Source of the DNA: Ruminococcus sp.
GTDB taxonomy: Bacteria > Bacillota_A > Clostridia > Oscillospirales > Ruminococcaceae
Assembly (NCBI RefSeq): GCF_016283395.1
Contig: NZ_JAEEMU010000034.1
Location: 1 to 64,000 of the forward strand
Direction of reading: 5' to 3'
DNA length: 64,000 nt
Below the pieces are notes generated by a model that had not been told where the DNA came from, made no database searches, and saw only the letters and a program-made list of their open reading frames with translations. The position numbers and the translations under genes are program-made. Below, in pieces: positions 33,256 to 42,189 of the stretch (position 1 is its first letter; each line of letters starts with the position of its first letter).

Positions 33256-33732
33256 CGTGGGCTATATTATGTAGGGCAAATAACGTTCCTGCACTGTAGC
33301 TTGAAAAAAGAATAGCAGCAACAAGGATACGTTGATCCTGCGTCGGACTAAAATTCGGCAGCCAAAGAAACCATACGCTTGCGATAAATATGACGTTTCA
33401 GAATGCGGAGCAGCTCTCTGCAAGGCGATGAAAGCAGGAATATAATGATACTTCCGTCCAGTCACAGAATCACGCAATGAGGGCGGCTCTATGCGAACCG
33501 TAGAGGGATACGACTTCCATGAGGTCAGCAGCTACTGACCGTTCTTGTTGTTCCGACATGACGGGGCGAGTGCGAATATCATGAAAAACGTCTGCAAAAA
33601 GAATCAGACGAAGGCTTAAGAGTTATATAATTCTGCGCCTGCCAGTAACGACGGGCGCAGATATAACATAAGTGTATAAGCACAGTTATACATTTATGCT
33701 ATATCTATCATAAGATATAGGAGTGTGATAAA
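33256..33732 (+). other. 477-base region without intact gene: structured RNA candidate or decayed gene
   Basis: No convincing open frame. Local hairpins: GTCAG/CTGAC near 33520, CGTCTG/CAGACG near 33590, TCTGCGCC/GGCGCAGA at about 33638-33667, and CTATATCT/AGATATAG at about 33700-33721, next to the ribosome site of the following gene. In one frame, protein-like stretches survive (PKKPYACDKYDVSECGAALC; RPVTESRNEGGSMRTVEGYD) interrupted by stops at about 33443, 33535 and later. Both readings remain open. Base composition is richer in G and C than the intergenic regions nearby. Confidence 0.4.
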
Positions 33733-33888
33733 TTGCAGAAAGAACTTAGCTGGGACGAGCTGAGGAAACGGCTAAAAACAGCTAAACTAAGAAAAGAGTA
33801 CAAGTGCAGAAAATGCATATGGTCTGACACAAAATCAGGCTATATTTTATGTACCAGACAAAAATGTGTAAAGGAGCGGGAAAAATGA
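33733..33888 (+). CDS. Small cysteine-rich protein (51 aa), zinc-binding type
   Basis: TTG start after ATAGGAGTGTGATAAA, stop overlapping the next ATG. The basic N-terminal helix (WDELRKRLKTAKLRKEYK) is followed by CRKC and, 14 residues later, CTRQKC, four cysteines that can hold one zinc ion. Function unknown; small zinc proteins of this kind lie before recombinase genes in related elements. Confidence 0.6.
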   Translation: MQKELSWDELRKRLKTAKLRKEYKCRKCIWSDTKSGYILCTRQKCVKEREK

Positions 33889-34049
33889 AAAAATACGGAC
33901 AAGCTGACGTTATGTGTGCTGTAATACATATGTTTCTTGCACAGCTGGATCTGCTCACAGAGGAGCAGAAAAAAGAAATTGAAAGCATGAGTATAGCTGA
34001 GATAACTGGACAGTATCCATCAGCGGCACAATGGGAGATAGAACGATGA
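33885..34049 (+). CDS. Small helical protein (54 aa)
   Basis: ATG 33885 follows AAAGGAGCGGG; the frame (ADVMCAVIHMFLAQLDLLTE, EQKKEIESMSIAEI) is all helix. Translationally coupled with both neighbours through four-base overlaps, so the three small genes form one unit. No family recognised. Confidence 0.55.
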   Translation: MKKYGQADVMCAVIHMFLAQLDLLTEEQKKEIESMSIAEITGQYPSAAQWEIER

Positions 34050-34147
34050 TACGTTTAATAATCGGAATGATAATCGGTGGCTGCATTGGTATTTTTGCAA
34101 TGTGCCTATGTATTATCGCAGGTAAAGTAGACGAAAACAAATATTAG
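34046..34147 (+). CDS. DUF3789-like single-span membrane peptide (33 aa)
   Basis: ATGA overlap with the previous gene. The peptide is a glycine-rich transmembrane helix (LIIGMIIGGCIGIFAMCLCI) plus a short hydrophilic tail, matching DUF3789, a family of tiny membrane proteins typical of Clostridia conjugative transposons. Function unknown. Confidence 0.65.
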   Translation: MIRLIIGMIIGGCIGIFAMCLCIIAGKVDENKY

Positions 34148-34182
34148 TCGGTTCTGCACAGTTTCAACTCCGAAAAATAGGT

Positions 34183-34222
34183 GGTTGTGGTGATTACATT
34201 CGTGAGGTAAAAACGGTATAAT
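34183..34222 (+). promoter_or_regulatory. Recombinase-1 promoter with GGTTGTGGTGA element
   Basis: GGTTGTGGTGA at 34183-34193 is followed 34 bases later by TATAAT (34217), with a possible -35 TTACAT at 34194. The same 11-base element stands 35 bases before TATAGT in front of recombinase gene 2 (39317). The element is a likely regulator or recombinase binding site. Confidence 0.55.
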
Positions 34223-34247
34223 GTGGCTGAGAACGGAGGTGGCCGAA

Positions 34248-35765
34248 ATGCCGACAGTAACAGTTATACAGCCGAAAGTTACAGATGATACACAAAGCTT
34301 GCTGCGAGTAGCGGCATATTGCAGAGTATCATCAAGTAGTGACGATCAGCTCAATTCATATAACTCTCAGCTTACATATTACAGTCATAAATTTGAGGAG
34401 TCAGAAACAGAGTGCCTTATTGATATATATGCCGATGAGGGAATAAGCGGAACATCCGAGGAAAAGAGAAATGAATTCCTTCGCCTTATAGATGATTGCA
34501 GGCATGGGAAGATAGACCGAGTATACACGAAGTCTATCAGCCGCTTTGCCCGTAATACAAGGGACTGCCTTAAGAATATCCGCGAGTTGAAATCGCTGGG
34601 TATTACGATAATGTTTGAAAAAGAGAACATTGATACCGCGAATATAAATGATGAACTTATGATTACAATTATGGGCGGACTGGCACAAGAGGAATCCATT
34701 TCTATTTCAGAAAATATGAAATGGAGTATACGCCGAAAGATGAAGAGTGGAACTTGTGCTCAGGTTCACGCCCCGTTTGGATATAGACTGGATAATAAAG
34801 GATTAGTAATTAACGAAAGAGAAGCTGCTATCGTTCAGGATATATTTAATAGTTATGTAAATGGGAACGGTATTCAAAGTACTGTTGATTTTATAAATAA
34901 GAAATATGCAGGCATAGTAAAGCTTTCATATTCTACAATTAGCTATATACTTAGAAATGAAAGGTATATCGGTGATTCGCTGTTTCAAAAAACATTTTGT
35001 CCTGATATTTTTGCACAGAAAAGGTGCTTGAATAAAGGCGAAAAGGATATGTACTATATAGAAAACACTCATGAACCGATAATTTCAAGAGAAACATTTG
35101 AAATTGCTCATAAGATATTGGAGAAGCGCTTTATAAATAACACAGAGCGAAAAGAGCATATTTTTTCCAAAAAGATCGTATGCGGTAAATGTAATAGTAA
35201 TTTCCATCGGAAAAAGTGCAGGGATAAATATTATTGGGTATGTAATAAACATGATTACAGCGCAAGTCTGTGTGAAGCAAGGAAAATAACGGAAGACAGC
35301 GTGAAAGAAGCATTTATAAGGCTATTTAATATACTGTACTCAAATTATTCAGAATTGATCATTTCTATGCATAGATCACTGCAAGAATTAATGACTAAAA
35401 ATACAAAAGACAGTGCGAATATTATCGAGATACGCCGAAGCATATTGAAGTTAAAGGAACAGTTGAAAGTTATAGCAACGCTTCGGACGAAAGGATTTCT
35501 TAATGAAGCTAAATATATGGAGCAAAGTACCGAAGTAAATGTAAAGATAAAAAAGCTGTATAAGGATATCCGTTTGTTATCGCAGTCAGATGATATTATG
35601 CTGAACGATATAGAAATGCTCATAGGGTATTTTGAAAAGCGTGAGTATATAATGTTTGAATTCGAGCCACAGGCTTTTGAATTTTTAATAGATAAGATCA
35701 TTGTTAATAATAATACACTTGGGTTTCATATAATAGGAAGTCTGATATTTATAGAAGAAATATAG
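34248..35765 (+). CDS. Large serine recombinase 1
   Basis: ATG 34248 follows CGGAGGTGGCC; 505 residues. The N-terminal catalytic domain has the nucleophile Ser in AAYCRVSSSSDDQ and the typical arginine-containing ISRFARNTRDCL helix. A recombinase domain follows (APFGYRLDNKGL, IVQDIFNSYVNG, YILRNERYIGDSL), then a Cys4 zinc ribbon (CGKCNSNFHRKKC, WVCNKHDYSASLC) and a coiled coil. It probably carries out integration or excision together with the recombinases at 39382 and 40229. Confidence 0.88.
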   Translation: MPTVTVIQPKVTDDTQSLLRVAAYCRVSSSSDDQLNSYNSQLTYYSHKFEESETECLIDIYADEGISGTSEEKRNEFLRLIDDCRHGKIDRVYTKSISRFARNTRDCLKNIRELKSLGITIMFEKENIDTANINDELMITIMGGLAQEESISISENMKWSIRRKMKSGTCAQVHAPFGYRLDNKGLVINEREAAIVQDIFNSYVNGNGIQSTVDFINKKYAGIVKLSYSTISYILRNERYIGDSLFQKTFCPDIFAQKRCLNKGEKDMYYIENTHEPIISRETFEIAHKILEKRFINNTERKEHIFSKKIVCGKCNSNFHRKKCRDKYYWVCNKHDYSASLCEARKITEDSVKEAFIRLFNILYSNYSELIISMHRSLQELMTKNTKDSANIIEIRRSILKLKEQLKVIATLRTKGFLNEAKYMEQSTEVNVKIKKLYKDIRLLSQSDDIMLNDIEMLIGYFEKREYIMFEFEPQAFEFLIDKIIVNNNTLGFHIIGSLIFIEEI

Positions 35766-35842
35766 TCAACACCTTTTATATGTTGATGGGACGCATGGAA
35801 TAATAGTTAACTGTATAAAATCAAGACTCTGAAATGCATTAA

Positions 35843-35886
35843 TTTGTCCCTAAACTATTGACATTTGTCCCAATATATGATATACT
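35843..35886 (+). promoter_or_regulatory. Promoter of the ATPase-subtilase cassette with paired TTTGTCCC sites
   Basis: TTGACA (35858-35863), 17 bases, TATACT (35881-35886). TTTGTCCC occurs at 35843-35850 and 35864-35871, 21 bases apart on the same face of the helix and bracketing the -35 box, an arrangement expected for repression. Confidence 0.8.
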
Positions 35887-35910
35887 GCTATAAGTAGGAG
35901 GTGTTGCTTT

Positions 35911-36966
35911 ATGAAAAAACAAAATGTTTTGAATCTTATTCGATACCATGTTGAGAGAAATGAAAGCGCATTTCGTAACGAAGCAATAAGCATAGCACGT
36001 GATTTTGATAGCGTTGGTGATAACCAGTTAGCTGAATATATCATGAGTCTTGTGGCTCAAGCTAATCAATATATTCCGCAGGCGAGTGATTTTGAAAGTG
36101 AATATTTAAAACAGATAGATATAAAGAATTTAGAACCACTAAATTTGCCTATAGCTGTTACAGAGGATATTAAAGGCGTAATTAATGCAATAAATCATAA
36201 TGTTGGAATTAACAAGTTTTTATTTGAAGGGAAGCCTGGCACTGGCAAAACGGAAGCAGTTAAACAAATTGCAAGACTTTCAAGCAGGACATTGTTTTGT
36301 GTGAATTTTGATAATCTTATTGACAGTAAATTAGGTCAGACGAATAAAAATATTTCAACAGTATTTCAAGAAATAAATTCGCTTCCATATCCTGGAAAAA
36401 TTATAATTCTTTTTGATGAAATTGATGTAATTGCGTTGGATCGAATCAATTCAAATGATGTTCGCGAAATGGGGCGCGTTACTTCGACGATATTAAGAGA
36501 GTTAGACAGGTTATCTGATTTAAACAATGAAATTGTTCTTATTGCTACAACAAATTTATACGACAACTTTGACAAGGCACTAATAAGAAGATTTGATGCA
36601 ACTATTAATTTTAATAGGTATAGTAAAGAAGATCTTATCGAGATTGCAGAATCTTATTTGAATTCTTTTATAAAGGTTTTTAAAGGAATATCAAAAGACA
36701 TTAGACTATTTAAGAAAATACTTAATATACCTAACAAACTTCCATATCCGGGAGAATTAAAGAACCTTATTAAGACTTCATTAGCTTTTAGTGATGTTGA
36801 TTACGAATTTGACTATTTAAGAAGACTTTACAGTAGATTGATAAAAAACCTTGATGATGTAGATGTTAATCAATTATCAACTCAAGGATTTACTGTAAGA
36901 GAAATAGAAAAGCTTAAAGGCGAATCCAAAAGTTCAGTTGCAAGAAAAATAAGTAAGGAGGATTAA
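35911..36966 (+). CDS. AAA+ ATPase of an ATPase-subtilase two-gene system
   Basis: 351 residues after AGGAGGTG. Helical N-terminal domain (1-80), then an AAA+ core with Walker A GKPGTGKT (107-114), Walker B IIILFDEID (about 164-172), sensor 1 (IATTN) and arginine finger ALIRRFD (about 223-229), similar to FtsH/katanin-type ATPases. The last 25 residues (FTVREIEKLKGESKSSVARK) read as a helix-turn-helix and could bind the paired sites before the gene. The subtilase gene follows three bases after its stop. AAA+ plus S8 peptidase pairs recur in mobile-element and defence islands; a phage-sensing function is inferred. Confidence 0.85.
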   Translation: MKKQNVLNLIRYHVERNESAFRNEAISIARDFDSVGDNQLAEYIMSLVAQANQYIPQASDFESEYLKQIDIKNLEPLNLPIAVTEDIKGVINAINHNVGINKFLFEGKPGTGKTEAVKQIARLSSRTLFCVNFDNLIDSKLGQTNKNISTVFQEINSLPYPGKIIILFDEIDVIALDRINSNDVREMGRVTSTILRELDRLSDLNNEIVLIATTNLYDNFDKALIRRFDATINFNRYSKEDLIEIAESYLNSFIKVFKGISKDIRLFKKILNIPNKLPYPGELKNLIKTSLAFSDVDYEFDYLRRLYSRLIKNLDDVDVNQLSTQGFTVREIEKLKGESKSSVARKISKED

Positions 36967-36969
36967 TAG

Positions 36970-39204
36970 ATGAATGATGTATTGGAATTAAAAGGAAAAC
37001 GTTTCGTTCAAGCAGCCAAGGCAGCTGGTAGTGGCGGAGTTTCAATGAATGGAAAAATAATTGTAACAAGTGAACATATCTGCAATTTGATAGCGCGCTT
37101 ACAAGTAATTCGCAGCTTTTGGCTTAATGAAAACAGACCTTTTAGTGGCATTCTTATTAGTGTGTACTATAATAAGATTGTTGCCAAAAGCAATCGTGTA
37201 TCCGGGCTTCTAAAAGGGGCTGATTCCAATCATTCGATAGTAGGTGCTAAATTCAACGCTGAAAAGACTAAGCATATCATAACTTACTATATAAATTTTA
37301 ATGATTTAGATAATACAATCTCTTTGCTGAATAGTTGTAACCACGTGTTAATTGATTGTTTGAATAAGAAAATTGATCAAAACGCATTTAAAAGTGATAT
37401 TATTGATAGGATCAATTTTAAAAAATATGGTATTAGCAAATCATGTTTTAAACAAGTAATTGCTGATATATCATATATTGATACCTTTGAAATTGAGACA
37501 ATGAACTCTCAAATAAAACAGAGTATTATTACATTATATGACACAGGTCTTGATACTAAAACTCTTTTAAAAGAATTTGGAATAGAGGTCATTAACAGCC
37601 ATATTCTTGACAATTTAACTGTTTTTCTTGACGAAAATCAGTTTAAAGCATTAGTTGAAAGAGCACCTTATCTTATTGCAATGGCTACTGAAGATTTATC
37701 TGCATTATCACCATTTGATTTTAATAATATAGATAATAATGGGTTAATGTATATTCCCGAGCCAGGAATAGAACCAACAATAGGCGTTATTGATACTTTG
37801 TTTTGTGAAGATGTTTATTTCAGCAAATGGGTTGAATATCATGATATGACTGATGATAATATCCCCAAAACAACAGAAGATCAACGTCACGGAACAGCTG
37901 TTTCCTCAATAATAGTTGACGGTCCTACTCTAAACCCTTGGTTAGATGATGGGTGCGGAAGATTTAAGGTAAGACATTTTGGAGTAGCTAAGAAATCAGG
38001 CTTCTCTTCTTTTACAATTATTAAACTTATCAGGCAGATTGTTGCAGACAATAGAGATATTAAAGTATGGAATATATCACTTGGAAGTGATTCAGAGATA
38101 AGTGATAACTTTATTTCAGCTGAGGCAGCTGTACTTGATCAAATACAATACGAAAATGATGTTATTTTTGTAATTGCTGGTACAAATAAATCAAGTGATA
38201 TTATTCAAAAAATAGGTTCTCCAGCTGATTCTATAAACAGTATGGTGGTAAATTCTGTAACCAAATCTGGAGTGTCAACAACTTATTCACGGCGTGGACT
38301 CGCTTTAAGTTTTTTTGCTAAGCCGGATGTCAGCTATTATGGCGGAAGCAAAGAACAGTATATACATGTCTGTGAACCGCTTGGCGATGCTAATGTTTCT
38401 GGAACGTCTTTTGCTGCTCCTTGGATTGCAAGAAAACTTTCGTATTTAATTGATGTTCTTGGAATGAATAGAGAGGTTGCTAAAGCGATGATTATTGATG
38501 CTGCACGAGGATGGAATACTCAGGTAACGCCAGAAGTCATTTCTTTATATGGTCATGGTATTGTTCCCATTAGAATTGAACAGATAATACAATCGCAAGA
38601 TGATGAAATAAAGTTCTTAGTTACTGATATTAGTGAAAAATGGAACACATATAATTATCATTTTCCTATTCCTATGAAAGGTGATCATTATCCTTATATC
38701 GCCAAAGCTACAATGTGTTATTTTCCTATTTGTAACAGATCTCAAGGTGTAGACTATACAAATACTGAATTAAATTTGCATTTTGGTCGAATTGGAGATG
38801 ATGGAAGAATAAAAGAAATAAATGATGATAAACAAAATCTTTCAACAGGTGCAATTACATCGGCAGGATATATACTTGAGGGCGATGCAAGAGCTCTTTT
38901 CAGAAAATGGGATAATGTTAAGTACATCTCCGAAGATCCACAAAAGTCTAAACGAACTAAGCCATCATATAAAAATAAAAACTGGGGAATGGAAGTAAAA
39001 ACCAATAATCGCTTAGATCCAAAAGATGGTGTAGGACTCAGGTTCGGTGTCGTTGTAACAGTTAAGGCTATTGATGGTGTAAATAGAATTGATGAATTTA
39101 TCAGAAATTGTCACCTTAATGGTTGGATAGTCAATGTTGTTGAAATTCAGAACAGAATTGATCTTCATGAAAAAATCAATGAAGAAATTGAATTTGAACA
39201 ATAG
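36970..39204 (+). CDS. S8 (subtilisin-like) serine peptidase partner
   Basis: 744 residues, no signal peptide, so cytoplasmic. The first 265 residues are a large N-terminal extension. The subtilase triad is complete: Asp275 (IGVIDTLF), His307 (RHGTAVSS) and Ser480 (GTSFAAPW). A 240-residue C-terminal region of probable beta fold follows. A cytoplasmic subtilase encoded directly with an AAA+ protein suggests that the ATPase senses a threat or presents a substrate and that cleavage kills or protects the cell (inferred). The gene pair is AT-rich and has its own promoter and terminator, so it was acquired as a cassette. Confidence 0.85.
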   Translation: MNDVLELKGKRFVQAAKAAGSGGVSMNGKIIVTSEHICNLIARLQVIRSFWLNENRPFSGILISVYYNKIVAKSNRVSGLLKGADSNHSIVGAKFNAEKTKHIITYYINFNDLDNTISLLNSCNHVLIDCLNKKIDQNAFKSDIIDRINFKKYGISKSCFKQVIADISYIDTFEIETMNSQIKQSIITLYDTGLDTKTLLKEFGIEVINSHILDNLTVFLDENQFKALVERAPYLIAMATEDLSALSPFDFNNIDNNGLMYIPEPGIEPTIGVIDTLFCEDVYFSKWVEYHDMTDDNIPKTTEDQRHGTAVSSIIVDGPTLNPWLDDGCGRFKVRHFGVAKKSGFSSFTIIKLIRQIVADNRDIKVWNISLGSDSEISDNFISAEAAVLDQIQYENDVIFVIAGTNKSSDIIQKIGSPADSINSMVVNSVTKSGVSTTYSRRGLALSFFAKPDVSYYGGSKEQYIHVCEPLGDANVSGTSFAAPWIARKLSYLIDVLGMNREVAKAMIIDAARGWNTQVTPEVISLYGHGIVPIRIEQIIQSQDDEIKFLVTDISEKWNTYNYHFPIPMKGDHYPYIAKATMCYFPICNRSQGVDYTNTELNLHFGRIGDDGRIKEINDDKQNLSTGAITSAGYILEGDARALFRKWDNVKYISEDPQKSKRTKPSYKNKNWGMEVKTNNRLDPKDGVGLRFGVVVTVKAIDGVNRIDEFIRNCHLNGWIVNVVEIQNRIDLHEKINEEIEFEQ

Positions 39205-39283
39205 TTTTCCATTTGTTATTAATTCTGTGAGAAAAATAGAATTATTTCTACGATATCTGTAAGATGTAAACACGGCATTTATG

Positions 39284-39313
39284 CTCCCTGTCTAAAATGC
39301 AGGGAGTATTTTT
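39284..39313 (+). terminator. Terminator after the subtilase
   Basis: CTCCCTG (39284-39290) pairs with CAGGGAG (39300-39306), then TATTTTTG. Confidence 0.75.
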
Positions 39314-39316
39314 GTC

Positions 39317-39357
39317 GGTTGTGGTGAATAGAAAAAACAACTCCTTTGTGGTATAGT
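39317..39357 (+). promoter_or_regulatory. Recombinase-2 promoter with GGTTGTGGTGA element
   Basis: GGTTGTGGTGA at 39317-39327 and TATAGT at 39352-39357; sequence after the -10 (GTGTCAGAGAGGAGGTG) also resembles that before recombinase 1 (GGCTGAGAACGGAGGTG). The two promoters are clearly related copies. Confidence 0.55.
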
Positions 39358-39381
39358 GGTGTCAGAGAGGAGGTGCAGAAA

Positions 39382-40251
39382 ATGGGCAAAAATAGAACTA
39401 TACCATTTGGATATATGATGAAAAACGGAGCTATAACCACTGATCCTGCGGAAGTGCTTGCAGTTCTTACTGTTTTCAGTGAGTATATGGCAGGCAAGAG
39501 CCTTAATGAGATCGCCAGAAATATGGGAGTCCCATACAGTGAAAATGTCGGCTGGAATAAGAATATGGTCAAGCGTGTACTTGAGAATGATAAGTATCTC
39601 GGTACAGATATTTATCCGCAGCTTATAAGTGAGGAAGTGTTCAGGGCGGTAAATGAGCGTAAAAGTGCCAAGGCAACGTCGCTTTGCATAGTTCCTGATG
39701 AGTTACAGGCAGTTCGCAGTATTACTGTATGTAAGAAATGCGGAAAAAGACTATTCAGGACTAAAGCTGAGTTATGGGATTGCCGAAATAGCAAGTGTCA
39801 CTCATACTTGTTCAAACTGACCGATGAAATGCTTACAGGTGCGATACTGAATATTTTGAATACTGTTATTGCAAATCCTGTACTCATTGATGTTAAAGCT
39901 ACAATAAGCAAATATGTAAAATCTTCAGAAATACTCTGCAAGCAGTCTGATATAGACCGTGCCATTGATAATGGCACTAAAACTGCTGAAGAAATAAGGA
40001 ACGATATTATCTTACTTGCAGAGCTTAAATATAAACGATGTGAATACAGTGATGTCCCACAGAAAACAGCTCTGTTGAGATCACTGTTAAATGATAGAAC
40101 TCAACTGAATACTATTGATATTGGCTTGCTTTTATCCTGTGTAAAACGGATAACGGTGAGCCATTCGTGCATTATAGAGGCTGAATTCATCAATGGTGTT
40201 ATAATCACAAATGAGACTGAAAGGAGCGATGACAGTGGAAGCAGCACCTAA
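39382..40251 (+). CDS. Large serine recombinase 2 without catalytic domain
   Basis: ATG 39382 after AGGAGGTGCAG; 289 residues. It starts directly in the recombinase domain (IPFGYMMKNGAITTDPAEVL, MVKRVLENDKYLGTDIY), continues with a zinc ribbon (CKKCGKRLF, CRNSKC) and a coiled coil, and lacks the Ser-containing N-terminal domain. The frame is intact, so it is a designed partner rather than a fragment; catalysis-free middle genes are known from three-recombinase elements. It would bind att DNA and guide its partners. Confidence 0.8.
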   Translation: MGKNRTIPFGYMMKNGAITTDPAEVLAVLTVFSEYMAGKSLNEIARNMGVPYSENVGWNKNMVKRVLENDKYLGTDIYPQLISEEVFRAVNERKSAKATSLCIVPDELQAVRSITVCKKCGKRLFRTKAELWDCRNSKCHSYLFKLTDEMLTGAILNILNTVIANPVLIDVKATISKYVKSSEILCKQSDIDRAIDNGTKTAEEIRNDIILLAELKYKRCEYSDVPQKTALLRSLLNDRTQLNTIDIGLLLSCVKRITVSHSCIIEAEFINGVIITNETERSDDSGSST

Positions 40252-41848
40252 TGTAAGGATAATCCCTGCAAGCAAACAGACTTTTGGCAGTACGAACATT
40301 GCTAAAAAGCTCAATGTTGCTGCATACTGCCGAGTAAGTACGGATCAGGAGGAACAGCAGAACAGCTATCAGGTTCAGATAGAGTATTATACCAGTTATA
40401 TAAACGCTAATCCTGAATGGAATTTTGCAGGTATATTTGCAGACGAGGGCATAAGCGGTACTCAGACCAAGAACAGAACTGAATTCAACCGTATGATAAG
40501 AATGTGCAAAAAGAAAAAGATAGATCTTGTGCTTTGTAAATCTACAAGCCGTTTTGCGCGTAATACTGTAGATTGCCTTGATCATATAAGAATGCTGAAA
40601 AGCCTTGGTATCGGTGTTATATTCGAGAAAGAGAATATAAATACGCTTACAGCACAGAGCGAGTTTATACTCGCTTTATATAGCAGCTTCGCACAGGCAG
40701 AAAGTGAGTCAATAAGCAAAAATGTCACACTTGGTAATCAAATGGCCTTCAAAGAAGGAAAGGTGCGATATCAGTATAGGGGGCTGCTTGGATATAAGAA
40801 AGGCGAAGACGGTAAGCCTGAGATAGTACCAGAGGAAGCTGAATCTGTAAAAATGGTTTATAAGCTGTTCCTTGACGGAATGTCGCATAAGGGAATTGCC
40901 AAATATATGAATGAGCATAATTATCCGAACCGCAGTTCTACCGGTTTATGGATCAATACAATGGTTAAACGTATTCTTGAAAATGAAAAATATATAGGCG
41001 ACTGCTTGATGCAAAAAACATTTACTGTTGATTGTATATCGCATAAGGCTGTTAAGAATAAAGGGGAGCGTCCTATGTATTATGTCAGCGGCTGTCACCC
41101 TGCTATTATCGATAAAAATACTTTTAATCGGGTACAACAGGAAATAGCACGTCGTAATTCCAAACGTTCAGGAAGTACAAAGAATCTTACCGAGCAGAGC
41201 AAATACAGCAGCAAATATGCTTTGACAGACCTATTATTCTGCGGAGAATGCGGTACGCCATGTCGGCGTTGCAGATGGACTTCACATAACAGAAACAGGA
41301 CGGTATGGCGGTGTCTGAATCGCTTTGAACACGGTCCGAAATACTGTAAATCTCCTACAATAGATGAACAACCGCTTCATAATGCCATTGTACGAGCTAT
41401 AAATGAATTTTACCAATGCAGCGATGATGTTGCAAATATACTGAAGAATGCCACAGATACTGTTCTATCAGCATCAGACGACTGTGAAATAAAGCAAATC
41501 GAGCAGCGGCTTAAAGATATTGATAATGCCAGAAATGATTTTATTGATCTTATTGCCACAGGAGCTTCTTCTGCCGATTCTTTCGACGAAGAGTTTGCAA
41601 GGCTATATGACGAAGAAGAACAGTTAAGTCAGAAACTGGCTTTACTAAAATCACAGGAAAACGCTATCCAGAGCGAGCTGATGGAAGAAATAAAAACTGA
41701 TATTGATAGCAGATCCTTTAAGTTAGAACAGTATGATGACGTATTGGTACGCGGGATAATTGAATGTGTGAAAATACTCAGCAAAGACGAAATATCTGTA
41801 ACTTTCAAAGGCGGATATGAGGTGAAAGCAGGATTATCGCATTTTTGA
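40229..41848 (+). CDS. Large serine recombinase 3
   Basis: Start ATG 40229 or GTG 40235 (ribosome site AAAGGAG at 40220), about 539 residues, overlapping gene 2 by about 20 bases. Catalytic domain with Ser in AAYCRVSTDQEEQQ and TSRFARNTVDCL, recombinase domain (YRGLLGYKKGED, MVKRILENEKYIGDCL), zinc ribbon (CGECGTPCRRC, WRCLNRFEHGPKYC) and a long coiled coil ending ISVTFKGGYEVKAG. A full-length enzyme, with gene 1 probably responsible for integration and excision. Confidence 0.9.
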   Translation: MTVEAAPNVRIIPASKQTFGSTNIAKKLNVAAYCRVSTDQEEQQNSYQVQIEYYTSYINANPEWNFAGIFADEGISGTQTKNRTEFNRMIRMCKKKKIDLVLCKSTSRFARNTVDCLDHIRMLKSLGIGVIFEKENINTLTAQSEFILALYSSFAQAESESISKNVTLGNQMAFKEGKVRYQYRGLLGYKKGEDGKPEIVPEEAESVKMVYKLFLDGMSHKGIAKYMNEHNYPNRSSTGLWINTMVKRILENEKYIGDCLMQKTFTVDCISHKAVKNKGERPMYYVSGCHPAIIDKNTFNRVQQEIARRNSKRSGSTKNLTEQSKYSSKYALTDLLFCGECGTPCRRCRWTSHNRNRTVWRCLNRFEHGPKYCKSPTIDEQPLHNAIVRAINEFYQCSDDVANILKNATDTVLSASDDCEIKQIEQRLKDIDNARNDFIDLIATGASSADSFDEEFARLYDEEEQLSQKLALLKSQENAIQSELMEEIKTDIDSRSFKLEQYDDVLVRGIIECVKILSKDEISVTFKGGYEVKAGLSHF

Positions 41849-41851
41849 TGC

Positions 41852-41920
41852 ATGAAAATAAAAGGCGAAGAAATGGAGAAGAAAAAGGAGAAGAAATGGC
41901 TGGAAGGGCGGAGTAAGTAA
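41852..41920 (+). other. Purine-rich 12-base repeats after the last recombinase (possible element end)
   Basis: Three near-copies of GAGAAGAAATGG with a 12-base period lie at about 41869-41904. A 22-codon frame (MKIKGEEMEKKKEKKWLEGR) covers them but has no ribosome site. Serine-recombinase elements commonly end shortly behind the recombinase gene, so the crossover site may lie here; the left end outside the window would be needed to prove it. Confidence 0.3.
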
Positions 41921-42038
41921 TCCTGTTGATTTCTGATGAATCAGAGTATGCTTTATATGATGTATCTTCTTATTTGATTGTCAAAAAAACTGAATTACTA
42001 TTAAAAAGCAAACATCAAATCGTTTTTAGTGTGACATG

Positions 42039-42074
42039 AAAAAAGGATTGAACAAATAGGTTCAATCCTTTTTT
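42039..42074. terminator. Strong terminator behind the recombinases
   Basis: AAAAAAGGATTGAAC (42039-42053) and GTTCAATCCTTTTTT (42060-42074) form a perfect stem with a six-base loop. Works for either strand. The rest of 41921-42131 contains no gene that I can support. Confidence 0.9.
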
Positions 42075-42131
42075 ATAATCAAACATTTTTACGATTAAAT
42101 CGAATATTAAACTATTTTTTATTATATAAAG

Positions 42132-42160
42132 TTGATTGGTAAAAACATATGTAGTATAAT
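42132..42160 (+). promoter_or_regulatory. Sigma-A promoter of the HEPN gene
   Basis: TTGATT (42132-42137), 17 bases, TATAAT (42155-42160), 29 bases before the ATG. Confidence 0.8.
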
Positions 42161-42189
42161 GTTAGTAAAAATTAATTAGGGGGATAAAT

